The notes: a model not told the origin generated them from the letters alone. 64,000 nucleotides of DNA from Tiliqua scincoides (GCF_035046505.1 NC_089823.1:38364388-38428387), one strand, 5' to 3'. Positions 22,289 to 33,642 are shown, counted from the first letter of the stretch. A program made the numbers and translations.

Positions 22289-25200
22289 ATAAGAACATAA
22301 GAACATAAGAACAGCCCCACTGGATCAGGCCATAGGCCCATCTAGTCCAGCTTCCTGTATCTCACAGCGGCCCACCAAATGCCCCAGGGAGCACACCAGA
22401 TAACAAGAGACCTCATCCTGGTGCTCTCCCCTACATCTGGCATTCTGACTTAACCCATTCCTAAAATCAGGAGGTTGCGCATACACATCATGGCTTGTAC
22501 CCCATAATGGATTTTTCCTCCAGAAACTTGTCCAATCCCCTTTTAAAGGCGTCTAGGCTAGACGCCAGCACCACATCCTGTGGCAAGGAGTTCCACAGAC
22601 CGACCACGCGCTGAGTAAAGAAATATTTTCTTTTGTCTGTCCTAACCCGCCCAACACTCAATTTTAGTGGATGTCCCCTGGTTCTGGTATTATGTGAGAG
22701 TGTAAAGAGCATCTCCCTATCCACTCTGTCCATCCCCTGCATAATTTTGTATGTCTCAATCATGTCCCCCCTCAAGCGTCTCTTTTCTAGGCTGAAGAGG
22801 CCCAAACGCCGTAGCCTTTCCTCATAAGGAAGGTGCCCCAGCCCCGTAATCATCTTAGTCGCTCTCTTTTGCACCTTTTCCATTTCCACTATGTCTTTTT
22901 TGAGATGCGGCGACCAGAACTGGACACAATACTCCAGGTGTGGCCTTACCATCGATTTGTACAACGGCATTATAATACTAACCGTTTTGTTCTCAATACC
23001 CTTCCTAATGATCCCAAGCATAGAATTGGCCTTCTTCACTGCCGCCGCACATTGGGTCGACACCTTCATCGACCTGTCCACCACCACCCCAAGATCTTTC
23101 TCCTGATCTGTCACAGACAGCTCAGAACCCATCAGCCTATATCTAAAGTTTTGATTTTTTGCCCCAATGTGCATGACTTTACACTTACTGACATTGAAGC
23201 GCATCTGCCATTTTGCTGCCCATTCTGCCAGTCTGGAGAGATCCTTCTGGAGCTCCTCACAATCACTTCTGGTCTTTACCACTCGGAAAAGTTTGGTGTC
23301 GTCTGCAAACTTAGCCACTTCACTGCTCAACCCTGTCTCCAGGTCATTTATGAAGAGGTTGAAAAGCACCGGTCCCAGGACAGATCCTTGGGGCACACCG
23401 CTTTTCACCTCTCTCCATTGTGAAAATTGCCCATTGACACCCACTCTCTGCTTCCTGGCCTCCAACCAGTTCTCAATCCACGAGAGGACCTGTCCTCTAA
23501 TTCCCTGACTGTGGAGTTTTTTCAGTAGCCTTTGGTGAGGGACCGTGTCAAACGCCTTCTGACAGTCCAGATATATAATGTCCACGGGTTCTCCCACATC
23601 CACATGCCTGTTGACCTTTTCAAAGAATTCTATAAGGTTTGTGAGGCAAGACTTACCCTTACAGAAGCCATGCTGACTCTCCCTCAGCAAGGCCTGTTCG
23701 TCTATGTGTTTTGAGATCCTATCTTTGATGAGGCATTCCACCATCTTACCCGGTATGGATGTTAGGCTGACCGGCCTATAGTTTCCCGGGTCCCCCCTCT
23801 TTCCCTTTTTAAAAATAGGCGTGACATTTGCTATCCTCCAATCTTCTGGTACCGTGGCCGTTTTGAGGGACAAGTTGCATACCTTAGTCAAGAGATCTGC
23901 AACTTCATTCTTCAATTCCTTAATAACCCTTGGGTGGATGCCATCAGGGCCCGGTGACTTATTGATCTTTAATTTATCAATGAGGTCTGAAACATCTTCT
24001 CTTTTAACCTCTATCTGACTTAACTCCTCGGTTAGGAGGGGCCGTTCGGGCAGCGGTATCTGCCCGAGGTCTTCAGCCGTGAAGACAGATGCAAAGAACT
24101 CATTTAATTTCTCTGCCATCTCTAAGTCTCCTTTTATCTCCCCTTTCCCTCCCTCACCATCCAGAGGGCCAACCGCTTCTCTGGCGGGTTTCCTGCTTCT
24201 AACATATTTGAAGAAGCTTTTATTATTCCCCTTAATGTTGCTGGCCATGCGTTCCTCATAGTCTCGCTTGGCCTCCCCTATCACCTTCTTACATTTCTTT
24301 TGCCACAGTTTATGTTCCTTTTTATTCTCTTCATTAGGGCAAGACTTCCATTTACGGAAGGAAGCTTCCTTGCCCTTCACAGCCTCTCTAACTTGGCTGG
24401 TTAGCCATGCGGGCACTCTCCTGGATTTAGTGGAACCCTTCTTTCTTTGCGGTATACACCTCTGCTGGGCCTCTATTACTGTTGTTTTAAGCAGCCTCCA
24501 TGCACTCTGGAGAGACTGGACTCTTTTTACCCTCCCTTTCAACCTCCTTCTAACCAGCCTCCTCATTTGAGGGAAGTCCGCCCGTTGGAAGTCAAGGGTT
24601 TTTGTTAGAGATTTGCCTGGTATTCTTCCCCCAACGTGCACGTCAAAACGGATTGCAGCATGTTCACTGTTCCCCAATGGCTCAGTAACGTTTACATCTC
24701 TAACCAGGTCCTGCGTACCGCACAAAATTAAATCCAGAGTCACCTGTCCTCTGGTGGGCTCCGTGACTAGCTGATCTAAGCCACAGTCATTTAGCACGTC
24801 AAGAAATCCAGTTTCCTTATCGTGACCAGAACACAAATTGACTCAGTCAATATGAGGATAATTGAAGTCCCCCATGATTACAACCCTGTCCCTCCTTGTC
24901 ACCTCCCTGATCTGTTTCCTCATTTCAAGGTCCCCATCAGATTTCTGGTCTGGAGGACGATACCACGCCCCCAGTATTACATCGCTGCACAAGCCTGGTA
25001 ATTTAACCCACAGAGATTCTACGGTGGAGTCGGACCCACCTTCAATCTCTACTTTGCTGGATTCTATCCCTTTGCTGGATTCTATCCTTAACATAAAGGG
25101 CCACCCCACCTCCAACACGCCCCTGCCTGTCCCTCCTGTAGAGTTTATAGCCCGGGATTGCGGTATCCCACTGATTCTCCGCATTCCACCAGGTTTCCGT

Positions 25201-25450
25201 TATGCCCACTATGTCAATATTTTCCCTTGTCACCAGACATTCCAGTTCTCCCACCTTTGCTCGTAGACTTCGGGCATTCGCATAAAAGCATTTATACACG
25301 GAATGCCCCAGGATGGGCTGCTTATTCGCTCCTTTGTCCCCGCATCCTCTCATTGTGCCAAACCGTCTATCACATCCCATCACCCTACCTTTCCCAATTT
25401 CTTCTCCTACCCTGCCTTTGTCTTGTTGTTCTCTAACCTCCCCATCCTCA
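22289..25450 (-). mobile_element. near-complete CR1-type non-LTR retrotransposon
   Basis: Runs on the minus strand from the start of the endonuclease (about 25,450) to a 3' tail of three ATAAGAAC octamers, read on the plus strand (22,289-22,312). The 3' UTR between the tail and the ORF2 stop is about 175 bp and is the segment most often found alone elsewhere (18.9, 34.1, 34.3, 38.0, 43.9 and 50.7 kb). ORF1 is absent, so the copy is 5'-truncated just at or before ORF2. It is by far the youngest-looking LINE in the window: ORF2 has one in-frame stop and one frameshift. Confidence 0.93.
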
Positions 25451-25455
25451 TTCAT
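22488..25455 (-). pseudogene. CR1 ORF2: endonuclease-reverse transcriptase, lightly broken
   Basis: The encoded enzyme nicks target DNA (APE-type endonuclease) and copies its own RNA there. The N-terminal part holds FYANARSLRAKVGELECL, DIVGITETWW and GGVALYV (25,455 leftwards), then VVIMGDFNYPHID near 24,845. The long uninterrupted 782-codon frame (24,836-22,488) carries GNSEHAAI of the endonuclease end, the RT motifs KAFDTVPH (residues ~427-434), SGVPQGSVLGP (~479-489) and FADDTKLF (~510-517), and the typical CR1 C-terminus ending IMGYKP. Two lesions are visible: a TGA at 24,842-24,844 where a tryptophan codon (TGG) is the likely ancestor, and a one-base frame change just after an 18-bp tandem duplication at 25,052-25,087. 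Open frames on the plus strand across 22.6-25.4 kb are antisense shadows. Confidence 0.92.
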
Positions 25456-25725
25456 TCGTTCTTATAAGACCTTCATTCGTTCTTATAAGTTCATCTTTAA
25501 TATATTCATTTATGTAAACTTATGTAAATTTATTCAAATTTTAAATGTAAATTAATTCTTTTTCCCCCCCCGGCCCCCGACACAGTGTCAGAGAGCTGAT
25601 GTGGCCCTCCTGCCAAAAACTTTGGACACCCCTGCACTAAACCAATAATAATGCTAAAGGTACTACAAAATAGAGAGCAGATGTAGATAACAAAAAGATA
25701 ATGACTGCTGCATCTGGATGATTTG

Positions 25726-26543
25726 CCAGCTCCCTTAGGGAGCACTCAAGAAACACAATACCCATATCCTATTCCCTCTCCCTTGTATCTGGCATTCAGC
25801 AACAGCCTACCTGTAAAACACTGGTTCCCAACCAGGTGGTCCACAAGACCATGAGAAGTGATCCATGAGGTCTCAGGAAAAAAAAAAAACTTATGGTCAC
25901 TTCCAGTGTCTCAGCAAGCAAGCAATCTCCAACGGACCACCAATGAGAGTGGAGAATGGACTGCCCACAGCCATAACCACTGAAGTGGCTGTGGATGGTC
26001 CATTCTCTGTCCTCTCTGATAGTCCATAGAGGAGCACCTGGGGGCATATAGAGGAGCATTTGGGGGCAGATCACCAGAGTGGGCAACACCAGACCCCCCC
26101 CCCCCCACAGCCACATGTAGTCCATGACGATTCCAATTTTTGCACCATTGGCCTGCGGGTTCCTAAAGGCTGGGAACCACTGCTCTAAAATCTGGAGGGT
26201 GCATATAGTCATCATGACCTGTGATGGACTTTTCTGCCATAAATTTGTCCAATCCCCTTTTAGAGGTATCTAGGCCAGGTACCATGACAACATCCTGTTG
26301 GAGTTCCACAGACCAATTACATGCTGGGTAAAGAAAAATTTTCTTTGATCTGCTCTGATTCTTCCATCAGTCAATTTTTGTGGATATCCCCTGGTTTGGT
26401 GTTGTGCAAGAGGAAAAACAAATTTCTCTCAATGCTCTCTGTTCATTCCATGCATAATTTTATAAACCTCAGTCATGTCTGCCCCCTCTCCCAGCATCTT
26501 TCTGGACTAAAGAGCTCCAAACATTGTAGCCTTTCCTCACAGA
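25726..26543 (-). mobile_element. old CR1 LINE 3' end interrupted by a hAT
   Basis: The left part (CCCTTAGGGAGCACTCAAG to GTATCTGGCATTCAGC) and right part (ATCATGACCTGTGATGG to GTAGCCTTTCCTCAC) are consecutive pieces of the CR1 3' region on the minus strand. They are separated exactly by the hAT at 25,819-26,182. It is much more diverged than the copy at 22.3 kb. Confidence 0.8.
25819..26182. mobile_element. hAT non-autonomous element nested in CR1
   Basis: Termini CACTGGTTCCCAACC and GGCTGGGAACCACTG. Flanks CTGTAAAA (25,811-25,818) and CTCTAAAA (26,183-26,190) agree at 7 of 8 bases. It is 364 bp and contains a poly-C run at 26,095-26,106. The 139-aa minus frame over it has no transposase motif. 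Confidence 0.88.
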
Positions 26544-26626
26544 GGGGAAGGCATTCTTGTCTGCAATAAATACTGAAAGTAAAAGGATCCCAAGTAATTC
26601 TATAAAGGAAGGAATACCCTTACCAC

Positions 26627-27033
26627 CAGGGTCTCTGAGAGGAATTTTATCGGGGGGAACAAAGTTTCTTTTGGACCCCTTTACAAAACTGTAAAGGGAT
26701 ACAACTGTATCCTGAGCTCCTATACACTCCTTCATGGCAAACAGATCCACAAGCCAAGGAGTTCTTGTAGCAGGCAGTTTCCTTCCAGAATTGACACTGT
26801 GTTAAGGAGTATCATGTATGCATTCCTTAGCCCAGCATATATGGCTTGCCAGTAGCTGCAGCCGCACACTTGTGGCAGTGTCCCCAGCATCCCGTGCGGA
26901 AAACAAGTCTGACTAGATAGGAAAATGTAAGATCCCAGGAAATTTCTGGGCCCCCTCCTTTGGCTCCTGGGCTCCCTTTTTGACCCTGGGCCTGGGTACA
27001 AATTACCGCTTTACCCCCATCTCCTAGGCCCTG
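26627..27033. mobile_element. hAT non-autonomous element, CAGGGYCT family, copy 1
   Basis: A perfect 8-bp duplication CTTACCAC flanks it (26,619-26,626 and 27,034-27,041). Ends are CAGGGTCTCTGAGAGG and CTCCTAGGCCCTG, with only a short imperfect inverted repeat. The second copy at 57,549-58,190 shares both ends and most of the body but is longer. Confidence 0.88.
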
Positions 27034-27041
27034 CTTACCAC

Positions 27042-30000
27042 TAAAAGAAATCCATGAATGAGACAGCAACCGTTTCTGAGTTGCCTTCACAATGCTTTAC
27101 ACAGGAATCCACAATTTTAGCTGCCACCCTTGTAGGGGGGATTTGACTGGTGCCCTTTGGCTGCAGCCAGTGCTTTGGACTCTTGGCCAAGTTCAACCAA
27201 ATATACAAGTCCTATACTTAATCCAGAGAATTGGTCCACTTGGCCCAGATACCTTCAGATGCTTCAGTCAAGTCAATGACCAAAGAGTTGAGCCCTCTCC
27301 TTCTCCAGAGAAAAGTTAGCATGGCCCCTCTTGCTCCAGAGAAAAAGATAGAGGGGGTGGCATTGGCCTACAATAATTCCAAGGGCACCTGTGAGAAATG
27401 TGGCCAACTATTTCTTCTTCCTCTGCTCCAGAGTAGGAGAAGGAAGAATGGAGGAGGCATAAGTGGGCTACCTTTTAGGCAAGCATAGTTGTTGGTTGGT
27501 GAGGCTACCCAACCTCACCAACATCTGCTATGCAACAAAATCTACCCAACAATTGACAAATCCTGGCTTTGTATATGTGAAACAGAAGGAAAGAGGAAGA
27601 GAAGAATCTTTAAAGTAATTTCATCCCACTTTCTAGGTAGGACACCAAAACTTAGTGCAGCATACATATTGACATAAAATCAAGGCACCAGCATTGACAT
27701 GTTTACATTTACCTTTCAGCAGAAAGAAAGGTGTGTCCCCCCCCATTTGCTCTTCTTGCTGCTCCCTCATAAACAAGTCAGTATAAACAAGGGGAATTTA
27801 AATCAATAACATCCATTCACAGGTAAAATTGGTTTTAAATTTATTACATAATAAGGCTCAATTTGACAAGACAGAATACACCATAAATCTAAAAGTCTGA
27901 CCAAATATGGTTTGTTTTGGTGATCGTCCACTTGACTAGAAAGTGATTTAGATTTTCCTACTTTGGGTACAATTTTGAGGGTAGACTAATGCATCCATTG
28001 GGCATAATGTAATCGCTATGCAAAACAGAAAGCTTTTGACATATTGGTATGCATACGTCCCTATTGCCTTTTGATACCCGGTCCCGGTTTCCACCTCTGC
28101 AACCTTCATCTTGTTCACATCTTATTGGAATGAATGGAAATTGAGAATTCTTGGTGTATTGATCTTATTTGCCTCTCTCTACAGCAAATTCAAAAGCACT
28201 GGGGAAAAATATGGTGTGATCTATGGATGTACAGAAAAAGGGCACAAGATTGCATCAGGGGAGAAAACACCAACACAAAGGTAGCTAGAAAGGGAGCATT
28301 AAGGCATGAATGCCTTATTTTGTACACTCTCTCCTCTTGATTATCACTTCACATGTTGCAAAACCCATTGAAAGGAGGATCCATGGCTGAGCAATGATGA
28401 AAGCAGGCTCGTGTTCAGTTATTCTTGAAAGTATGCTGAAGATTTTCAGAAACATTTATGGGTGATTTTTTTAGTCACTGTGCAGTCGCTACAATATATA
28501 AAGCACCCATTGGAATAAATTTCTGAGTAGTGGGTTAAACTCAGGCCTCAGGCCACCATTTGCATGCAATAAAGGACTCAATTCTAGTTCAGGAACAATG
28601 CTTCGGTTGAAGCCGTTTCTGCTACTTGACAACAGAATGTCTCTTGAGCAGTTGCTGGAATTGCCACTTCATCAACACACAGTTAGCTGTGCAAGAAAGT
28701 CTTTGTCTAAGTTAACTCCTCCCAAACCACAAGGCTGTGAGTGAGCCATGTAGCTCCCCTGAAGGGGCTCCATTTCCAGCCCTCCTGGGTCCCAAAGCCC
28801 TGAGGAATTGATCCATGAAAATCCCTTGACTTTAATAGTGCCTCCAGGAGCCCACTGGTGTTTTCCTATAGCAATCTCCTATCTCTACACTAGTCTATCA
28901 TTGTGACTGGAGCTACACTAATTATGAGGCACTGTCCTGTGGGTGTTAAATAAAGCTCGCTCAGTACCCAGTGCAGAGTCAGCAGAAAACCTCCCATCTC
29001 TATGCCAAGCTGGATGAAAAGAAGAAATTTCTACTCAGCCCTTGTGGCAGCTGGCTGGCCCTGCACTAAAAGCCAGCCAGATGGGCAAATGCTTTAGAAG
29101 GAAGAGACTCTATAGCTGACATCCAAGGATGTAGACTTGAGCCCTAATCACTCCCAATCCAAGTTAAGTCCCGTCAATCACTGACTCAACTTGAGACACA
29201 GAGGCAGTGACTCACAACTTGACTCAGAACGTGAACCCATTTTCACTTCTGAGTTGCTTTGTGTGAGTGTGTGTGTGTTCTTGGTTACTTTTTAAATCAA
29301 CACAGATCAGCTGGGTCGCAAGGAGCAGGCACCCAAAAGTATCTGCTCCTGCCACCCAGCTGATCAGCAGTGATCAAAGCAGTTCCAGACTGCCTGCAGT
29401 ACTTTGACCGCCGTGAATCAGCTGGGCAGTGGGAGCAGGCACCTGGAAGTGCTTGCCTTCAGGAGAGTTTACAACACCCCCCCACCCCACCACCACCTCA
29501 ATTTTTAATTTAAATTTGGCTCAGAGACTTGAGATTCAAGAGACTTGAACCTGGGACTGGACTTGAAAATTTGGGCAAGGACCTGAGATTTGATTTGAGA
29601 CTTGAGGTTAGCAGACTCGAATACTTCACTGCTGACAACCCCTCTCCTCATTGATCCCTCTCTTCCCAGCCTGAAGTTCCAAGATACTAATGAAACTTGT
29701 GCTGGTATTCAGTCACTTTCCTGTAGCCAGATGTAACCTCATTCTCCCAGATTCTGCAAGAAGAATGGGGGAGGAGGGGGAAGAGGGACAGTAGCCATTC
29801 AAAACACAAGATACTAAATACAGCTCTGAGGTCTTCCCCCTTGAAATACTACTCAGGAAAACTAGCCCACTGGTTTGGATTTATGAAATATGTTCCATAA
29901 GAATATATCCAGTTTCTTAAAATAAAAATACAAGCAGCATCTGGCTGAATTACACTAGAACTCTATCCGGTTCTACAGCCTATTACCAAAGGTGTCCCTG

Positions 30001-30055
30001 AGAGGCCCACAGCGGGGGGGGGGGGAGGAGGGAGAAGTCCCCTTGAAGATGGCTG
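27042..30055. other. no gene seen
   Basis: Three kilobases without an assignable repeat or convincing frame. The part at 29,130-29,630 is full of ACTTGAG/GACTTG words in both orientations and may be a decayed inverted-repeat element. G runs occur at 30,013-30,026. Confidence 0.4.
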
Positions 30056-30500
30056 CTATTGTTTTGGCCACCCTGATTGCCCTGACTCATCACAGCTGTG
30101 CTGCCAGAGATAGAGAAGTCTGAGCAATAGCTGAGAAGAACTGAGGAATACCAGCAGAATCCAGAGAGCCAACCCTAGTAGGAGATGCTTGGGATTAGAA
30201 TGGAATGTTCCCTGGCATAGGCTGAGGATTGAATCCCACATCAGCTGGAAGCATGCACAGCTTAATGAGGGATCACAGATCAGGACTGCTAGATGCATGG
30301 TCCTAAAGAGGTTCATTGAGGAGGGGGAGGACGTTCCATTGACATCCACAGCACTTGCTTGCAAGTGTTTTAAAGCCGGTGTGAAGTGTAAAGCCGGTCT
30401 AAATCCAGCTAATACATTTTGTGGATTGGAATGCCTGAAGGACAAAGTCATTCAGAACTGGAGAAACTTTGCACTTTGGCGGCATACTAAAACGCGTTAA
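30056..30500. other. unassigned segment with two overlapping open frames
   Basis: The plus strand has a 103-codon frame (30,189-30,500) containing a cysteine cluster CKCFKAGVKC followed by CGLECLKDK. The spacing resembles one half of a tesmin/TSO1-type CXC motif but lacks the rest of that domain. The minus strand has a 131-codon frame (30,451-30,056) rich in leucine. They overlap almost fully, so at most one could be real. No splice sites or poly-A signal tie either to a gene. It could be a decayed transposon or pseudogene, or chance. Confidence 0.2.
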
Positions 30501-31434
30501 TGAGAACCACGGTGGGATTGTGGTGAACAAGAGTGATCAGTGCATCAGTTCTGGTTTAATGTTCAGATAACTGGTAGTAGACAAAGCATTTGTTGCTCTA
30601 TCTCAAGCAGGGAAATGGAAAATGCTTTCTAGGCTTTCATGCTGTATTTGAAGATTATCATAAAGTGGGAGTTTTTCCACTGTAAAGGCTCTAAACAGTA
30701 AACCTTTAAGTCTACTTGACATTCAATGCAAATTTTTTTTTCAAGGAATAAGCCACTCTACAGTTTCCACTGAGCTCCAAGTACCCAAATCTAAGCGTAA
30801 AGTCCACCTTTTAAGTTAATTGCTGTCCTTTAATGAACAACACTTTCTTGTATAAAATGTATTTACAATGATCCCATTGACACACATCCTTTGGCCTTTC
30901 AGAGGAATATTGATTTTAATAGACTAACATGTTAGCAGCACACTTTGAAGCAAATGTGACAGATTGCTACTTTGGTGGGGAGGGGGGTAGCCACAGAGTT
31001 CTAAACCACAAGACGCAGGCAATGAGAATTTTGCATCAATGTATGTCCTCTGTATTAAGCATTTGCTTGATCTATACTAACATAATAAACCAAATATCAT
31101 AAAAATATTACAATGGCTTTAGAAAAGCCTCAGGATGATGATTTTTAAAAATACCCACATTTTCTTCTTACCATGACAATCGCATTAGTACAGATCCGGA
31201 ATCAGCTGTATAACTTATTCACATTCATGAAAAGGAGGGGACATCTTTCTGCAAGGGAAATATATTTGCTACAGCAAGGGTAGAAGACAGCCATACTCCT
31301 GTTTTCCACATAAAACAGGAGGGAGTCAGGGTGGGCCCAAGACCTCCAAGCAACTGAGATGGCATGTCAAATGCCAGCTTCTGTCAACTGATGGCATGCC
31401 AGTCACCACCTCCACCACTTTTCCTCCTCCCACT
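30501..31434. other. no gene seen, AT-rich
   Basis: Unique sequence with no repeat I recognise. Confidence 0.45.
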
Positions 31435-31532
31435 CTGAAAAAGAAGAAACATAGCAGAAAAGAAAGTACAGAAGAGAGGAGAGTGATAGCTAGAGTGTCA
31501 GAGATGCTCTAGCCCACCACTCTCTTTCTTCC
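31435..31532. repeat. purine/pyrimidine inverted repeat, second copy
   Basis: GAAAAAGAAGAAACATAGCA, then GAAAAGAAAGTACAGAAGAG, then TAGAGTGTCAGAGATGCTCT and CCACCACTCTCTTTC line up with 14,745-14,850. Only the left arm and loop are well kept. Confidence 0.6.
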
Positions 31533-32383
31533 ACAATTTGCACAACAAATGAAATGCCTGGTCAGCAGTCATCTCTCATGTTTTCATTCTCTTATCATTC
31601 AATAAGTGGCCAAGAATCTTGCATTTTGAGATGGGCAAAGCTGGAGAGAGAGATGCTTCTATGACTAGACACATACAGCCCTACTGAGTCAATGATTCCT
31701 ATGGAAGTTTGATTCCACTAAAATAACCTGTCTGGACTCAGAGAGATAATGGAAACCCCCAGTCTCCTAGACCTCAGGATATCTGGATGGCAGTGCACAC
31801 TGCCAGCATCAGTGCTGTGACTATGCCTAGAAACTTCTTTGTAGGGTAGAGAGCTTGCTCCCTGTAGGTTGAAACATCCCTGCTAACTGCAAAGCCATTT
31901 AGGTTTCAGTAGAAATGGAAAGAGCCCAATCCAGACCACACAAACTTAAGGAATGGTACTACAGCTGAACAGCCAAGAGTTGCACCAGGCATGGAAATCT
32001 CCAATCTGGATTGGAGATTTTGTATTTTAAAAGATCAAAGATTGAAACATACAAACTCAGTAAGTTAGAAATACAGAGTAGAAATGAATGAAAATAAAAA
32101 TTAAAATGAAAAAAGAAAGAAAACAGATATTGAGAGTTATGTGGCAGGTGCAGAGTTCTCGATCTACATAGCTTTGTTCTTGTACAAAACCATATAACAT
32201 ATGGGTTATCACATATTAAATGGACGGATAATTATTCTAAAGTACATTTTCAACAATAAAAAAAGAAAAAAATTATATATCCATTATCTACTCATCGAAT
32301 CTATAGTTCATTTGACCCATTTTCCCCTTTGCATGCAGGAAGTTCGTGAATGGTTTCCAGTTGTCCACAAAAGTTTTTACTGA
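31533..32383. other. no gene seen, AT-rich unique sequence
   Basis: No element or coding signal identified. An A/AAAG-rich stretch lies at 32,085-32,130. Confidence 0.45.
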
Positions 32384-32391
32384 CTTGTCTT

Positions 32392-33634
32392 CAGTGGTGT
32401 CACTAGGGTTCTCGTCAGCCAGTGCGAGATGCCAGTGCGTCACCCCCCCATGCAGTGGGCAGGGCAATACCCCAGGCGGTGGGTATGGTGATGTACCATA
32501 ACTCCGCCCCCACTGGTTTTTTGGCTGTACCTGTTGATAGAACAAAGATAGAACACATTCTGCATGAAATTATGCATTGATTGATATATAACATGCTGGT
32601 ATTATTCCTCCAAATTGTTATTTTAGTGATTTTGGTCACTAGTGGTGTCAACTAACTAACACCTTATTGCAGCAGTTCTCAAACTTTTAGCACTGGGACC
32701 CACTGATTAGAATGACAATCTGTCCAAGACCCACCAGAAGTGTTGTCATGGTGGAAGTGACATCATCAGGCAAATTAAAATAAATAGGTATAAATAAGTA
32801 ATACAAATAATTAAATAAGCAGAAGCCAGCCCTGGTCCATCAAGTCAATTTCCTCTATAGCCTGCCTGCAATAACACCCCCCCCATCCAAAATCAGTAAG
32901 GTTTACAGCCCTACCAAGTGTCCATTCAATTTAAGAACTTCTGTTTAAACCAGATCACTGTCAGAATCCACCTAGTTTTGTAAGTCTCAAAAAAGTTCAC
33001 CTTATCAGCTGAAGCCTCTGTTTTGATCCTTTTTAGTGGAGGGGAGGGGAGGCTGCCTTCTGGAGCATTTGTTGAGCTCCTGTTCCATCAGATCACGACC
33101 ATTCTGGTAGCTTCACATTCCCCTTTGCCTGGCCTGACCACCAGCCAAGGTATGCTTGCTTACTCACAAGTAAATGCAACAGCAAGGCTTAGTTTCGCTT
33201 TCCATAGGGCTTAATACATTCATCTGCTTGGAGGGAGGGACTACTTTCTCAGGTGTTTGGGGGGGCTGCATTCATTGGATCCGGACCATTCTGGTGTTGT
33301 TGGATTCCTCTCAGCCTGCCCTTTCTGATGGACTAAGGCAAGGTCGCCTACTCATGAGTAAATGCACAATACAGCTTGGTTGCACTTTCTATAGGGCTCC
33401 ATGCAGTTTTTGTTCTCTGGTTTTCGGGCCGTAACTTTTGATAGAAAGGAGATATTTCAATCTGGTTTTTTGCATTGCTTTCTGTTGGCACTTCCACATC
33501 CAACAGTATTATAACATGAAGGTATTTCTCCTAACCACTGCAATTTTAGCGTGTAACCCTCCCGTGCGCATCACCCCCCTGTGCGCGTCACCTGGTGAGG
33601 CCCGCACCCCCCACACCCCCTAGCGATGCCACTG
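32392..33634 (+). mobile_element. hAT element, CAGTGGTGTCACTAGGG family, with a second hAT inside
   Basis: Termini CAGTGGTGTCACTAGGG and CCCTAGCGATGCCACTG. A perfect 8-bp duplication CTTGTCTT flanks it at 32,384-32,391 and 33,635-33,642. The short relative at 43,619-43,889 has the same termini. The excess length comes partly from the nested element at 32,670. Open frames inside are not transposase-like. Confidence 0.9.
32670..33430 (+). mobile_element. nested hAT with ~165-bp subrepeats
   Basis: Begins CAGCAGTTCTCAAACTTTTA then GCACTGGGACCCACTGA, the same start as the element at 13,828. It contains two subrepeats, each with (A/G)CCATTCTGGT, CCTACTCATGAGTAAATGCA-like words and CTTTC(C/T)ATAGGGCT. 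The right boundary is uncertain because its terminus is not recognisable. Confidence 0.6.
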
Positions 33635-33642
33635 CTTGTCTT

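Larger units (their letters stand above)
21987..25634 (+). mobile_element. hAT non-autonomous element split by a CR1 LINE
   Basis: The termini CAGGGGTGCCCAAAC and TTTGGACACCCCTG are inverted repeats. A perfect 8-bp duplication, CACTAAAC, flanks it at 21,979-21,986 and 25,635-25,642. The element's own sequence is 21,987-22,288 plus about 25,472-25,634. The paralogue at 62,217-62,600 has the same two halves joined without the LINE, which shows the LINE arrived later. The 62-kb copy also lacks about 75 bp present here before the LINE (22,214-22,288). There is no transposase. Confidence 0.93.

Noticed and set aside
22633-25436. Plus-strand open frames up to 196 aa across the CR1 block
   Set aside because: They are antisense to the CR1 ORF2 and follow its codon pattern.
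25796-26215. 139-aa minus-strand frame as a transposase remnant
   Set aside because: Spans a 364-bp non-autonomous hAT and shows no hAT dimerisation or DDE-type motif.
30056-30451. 131-aa minus-strand membrane-like protein
   Set aside because: Leucine-rich but antisense to the CXC-like frame, with no start context or homology visible.
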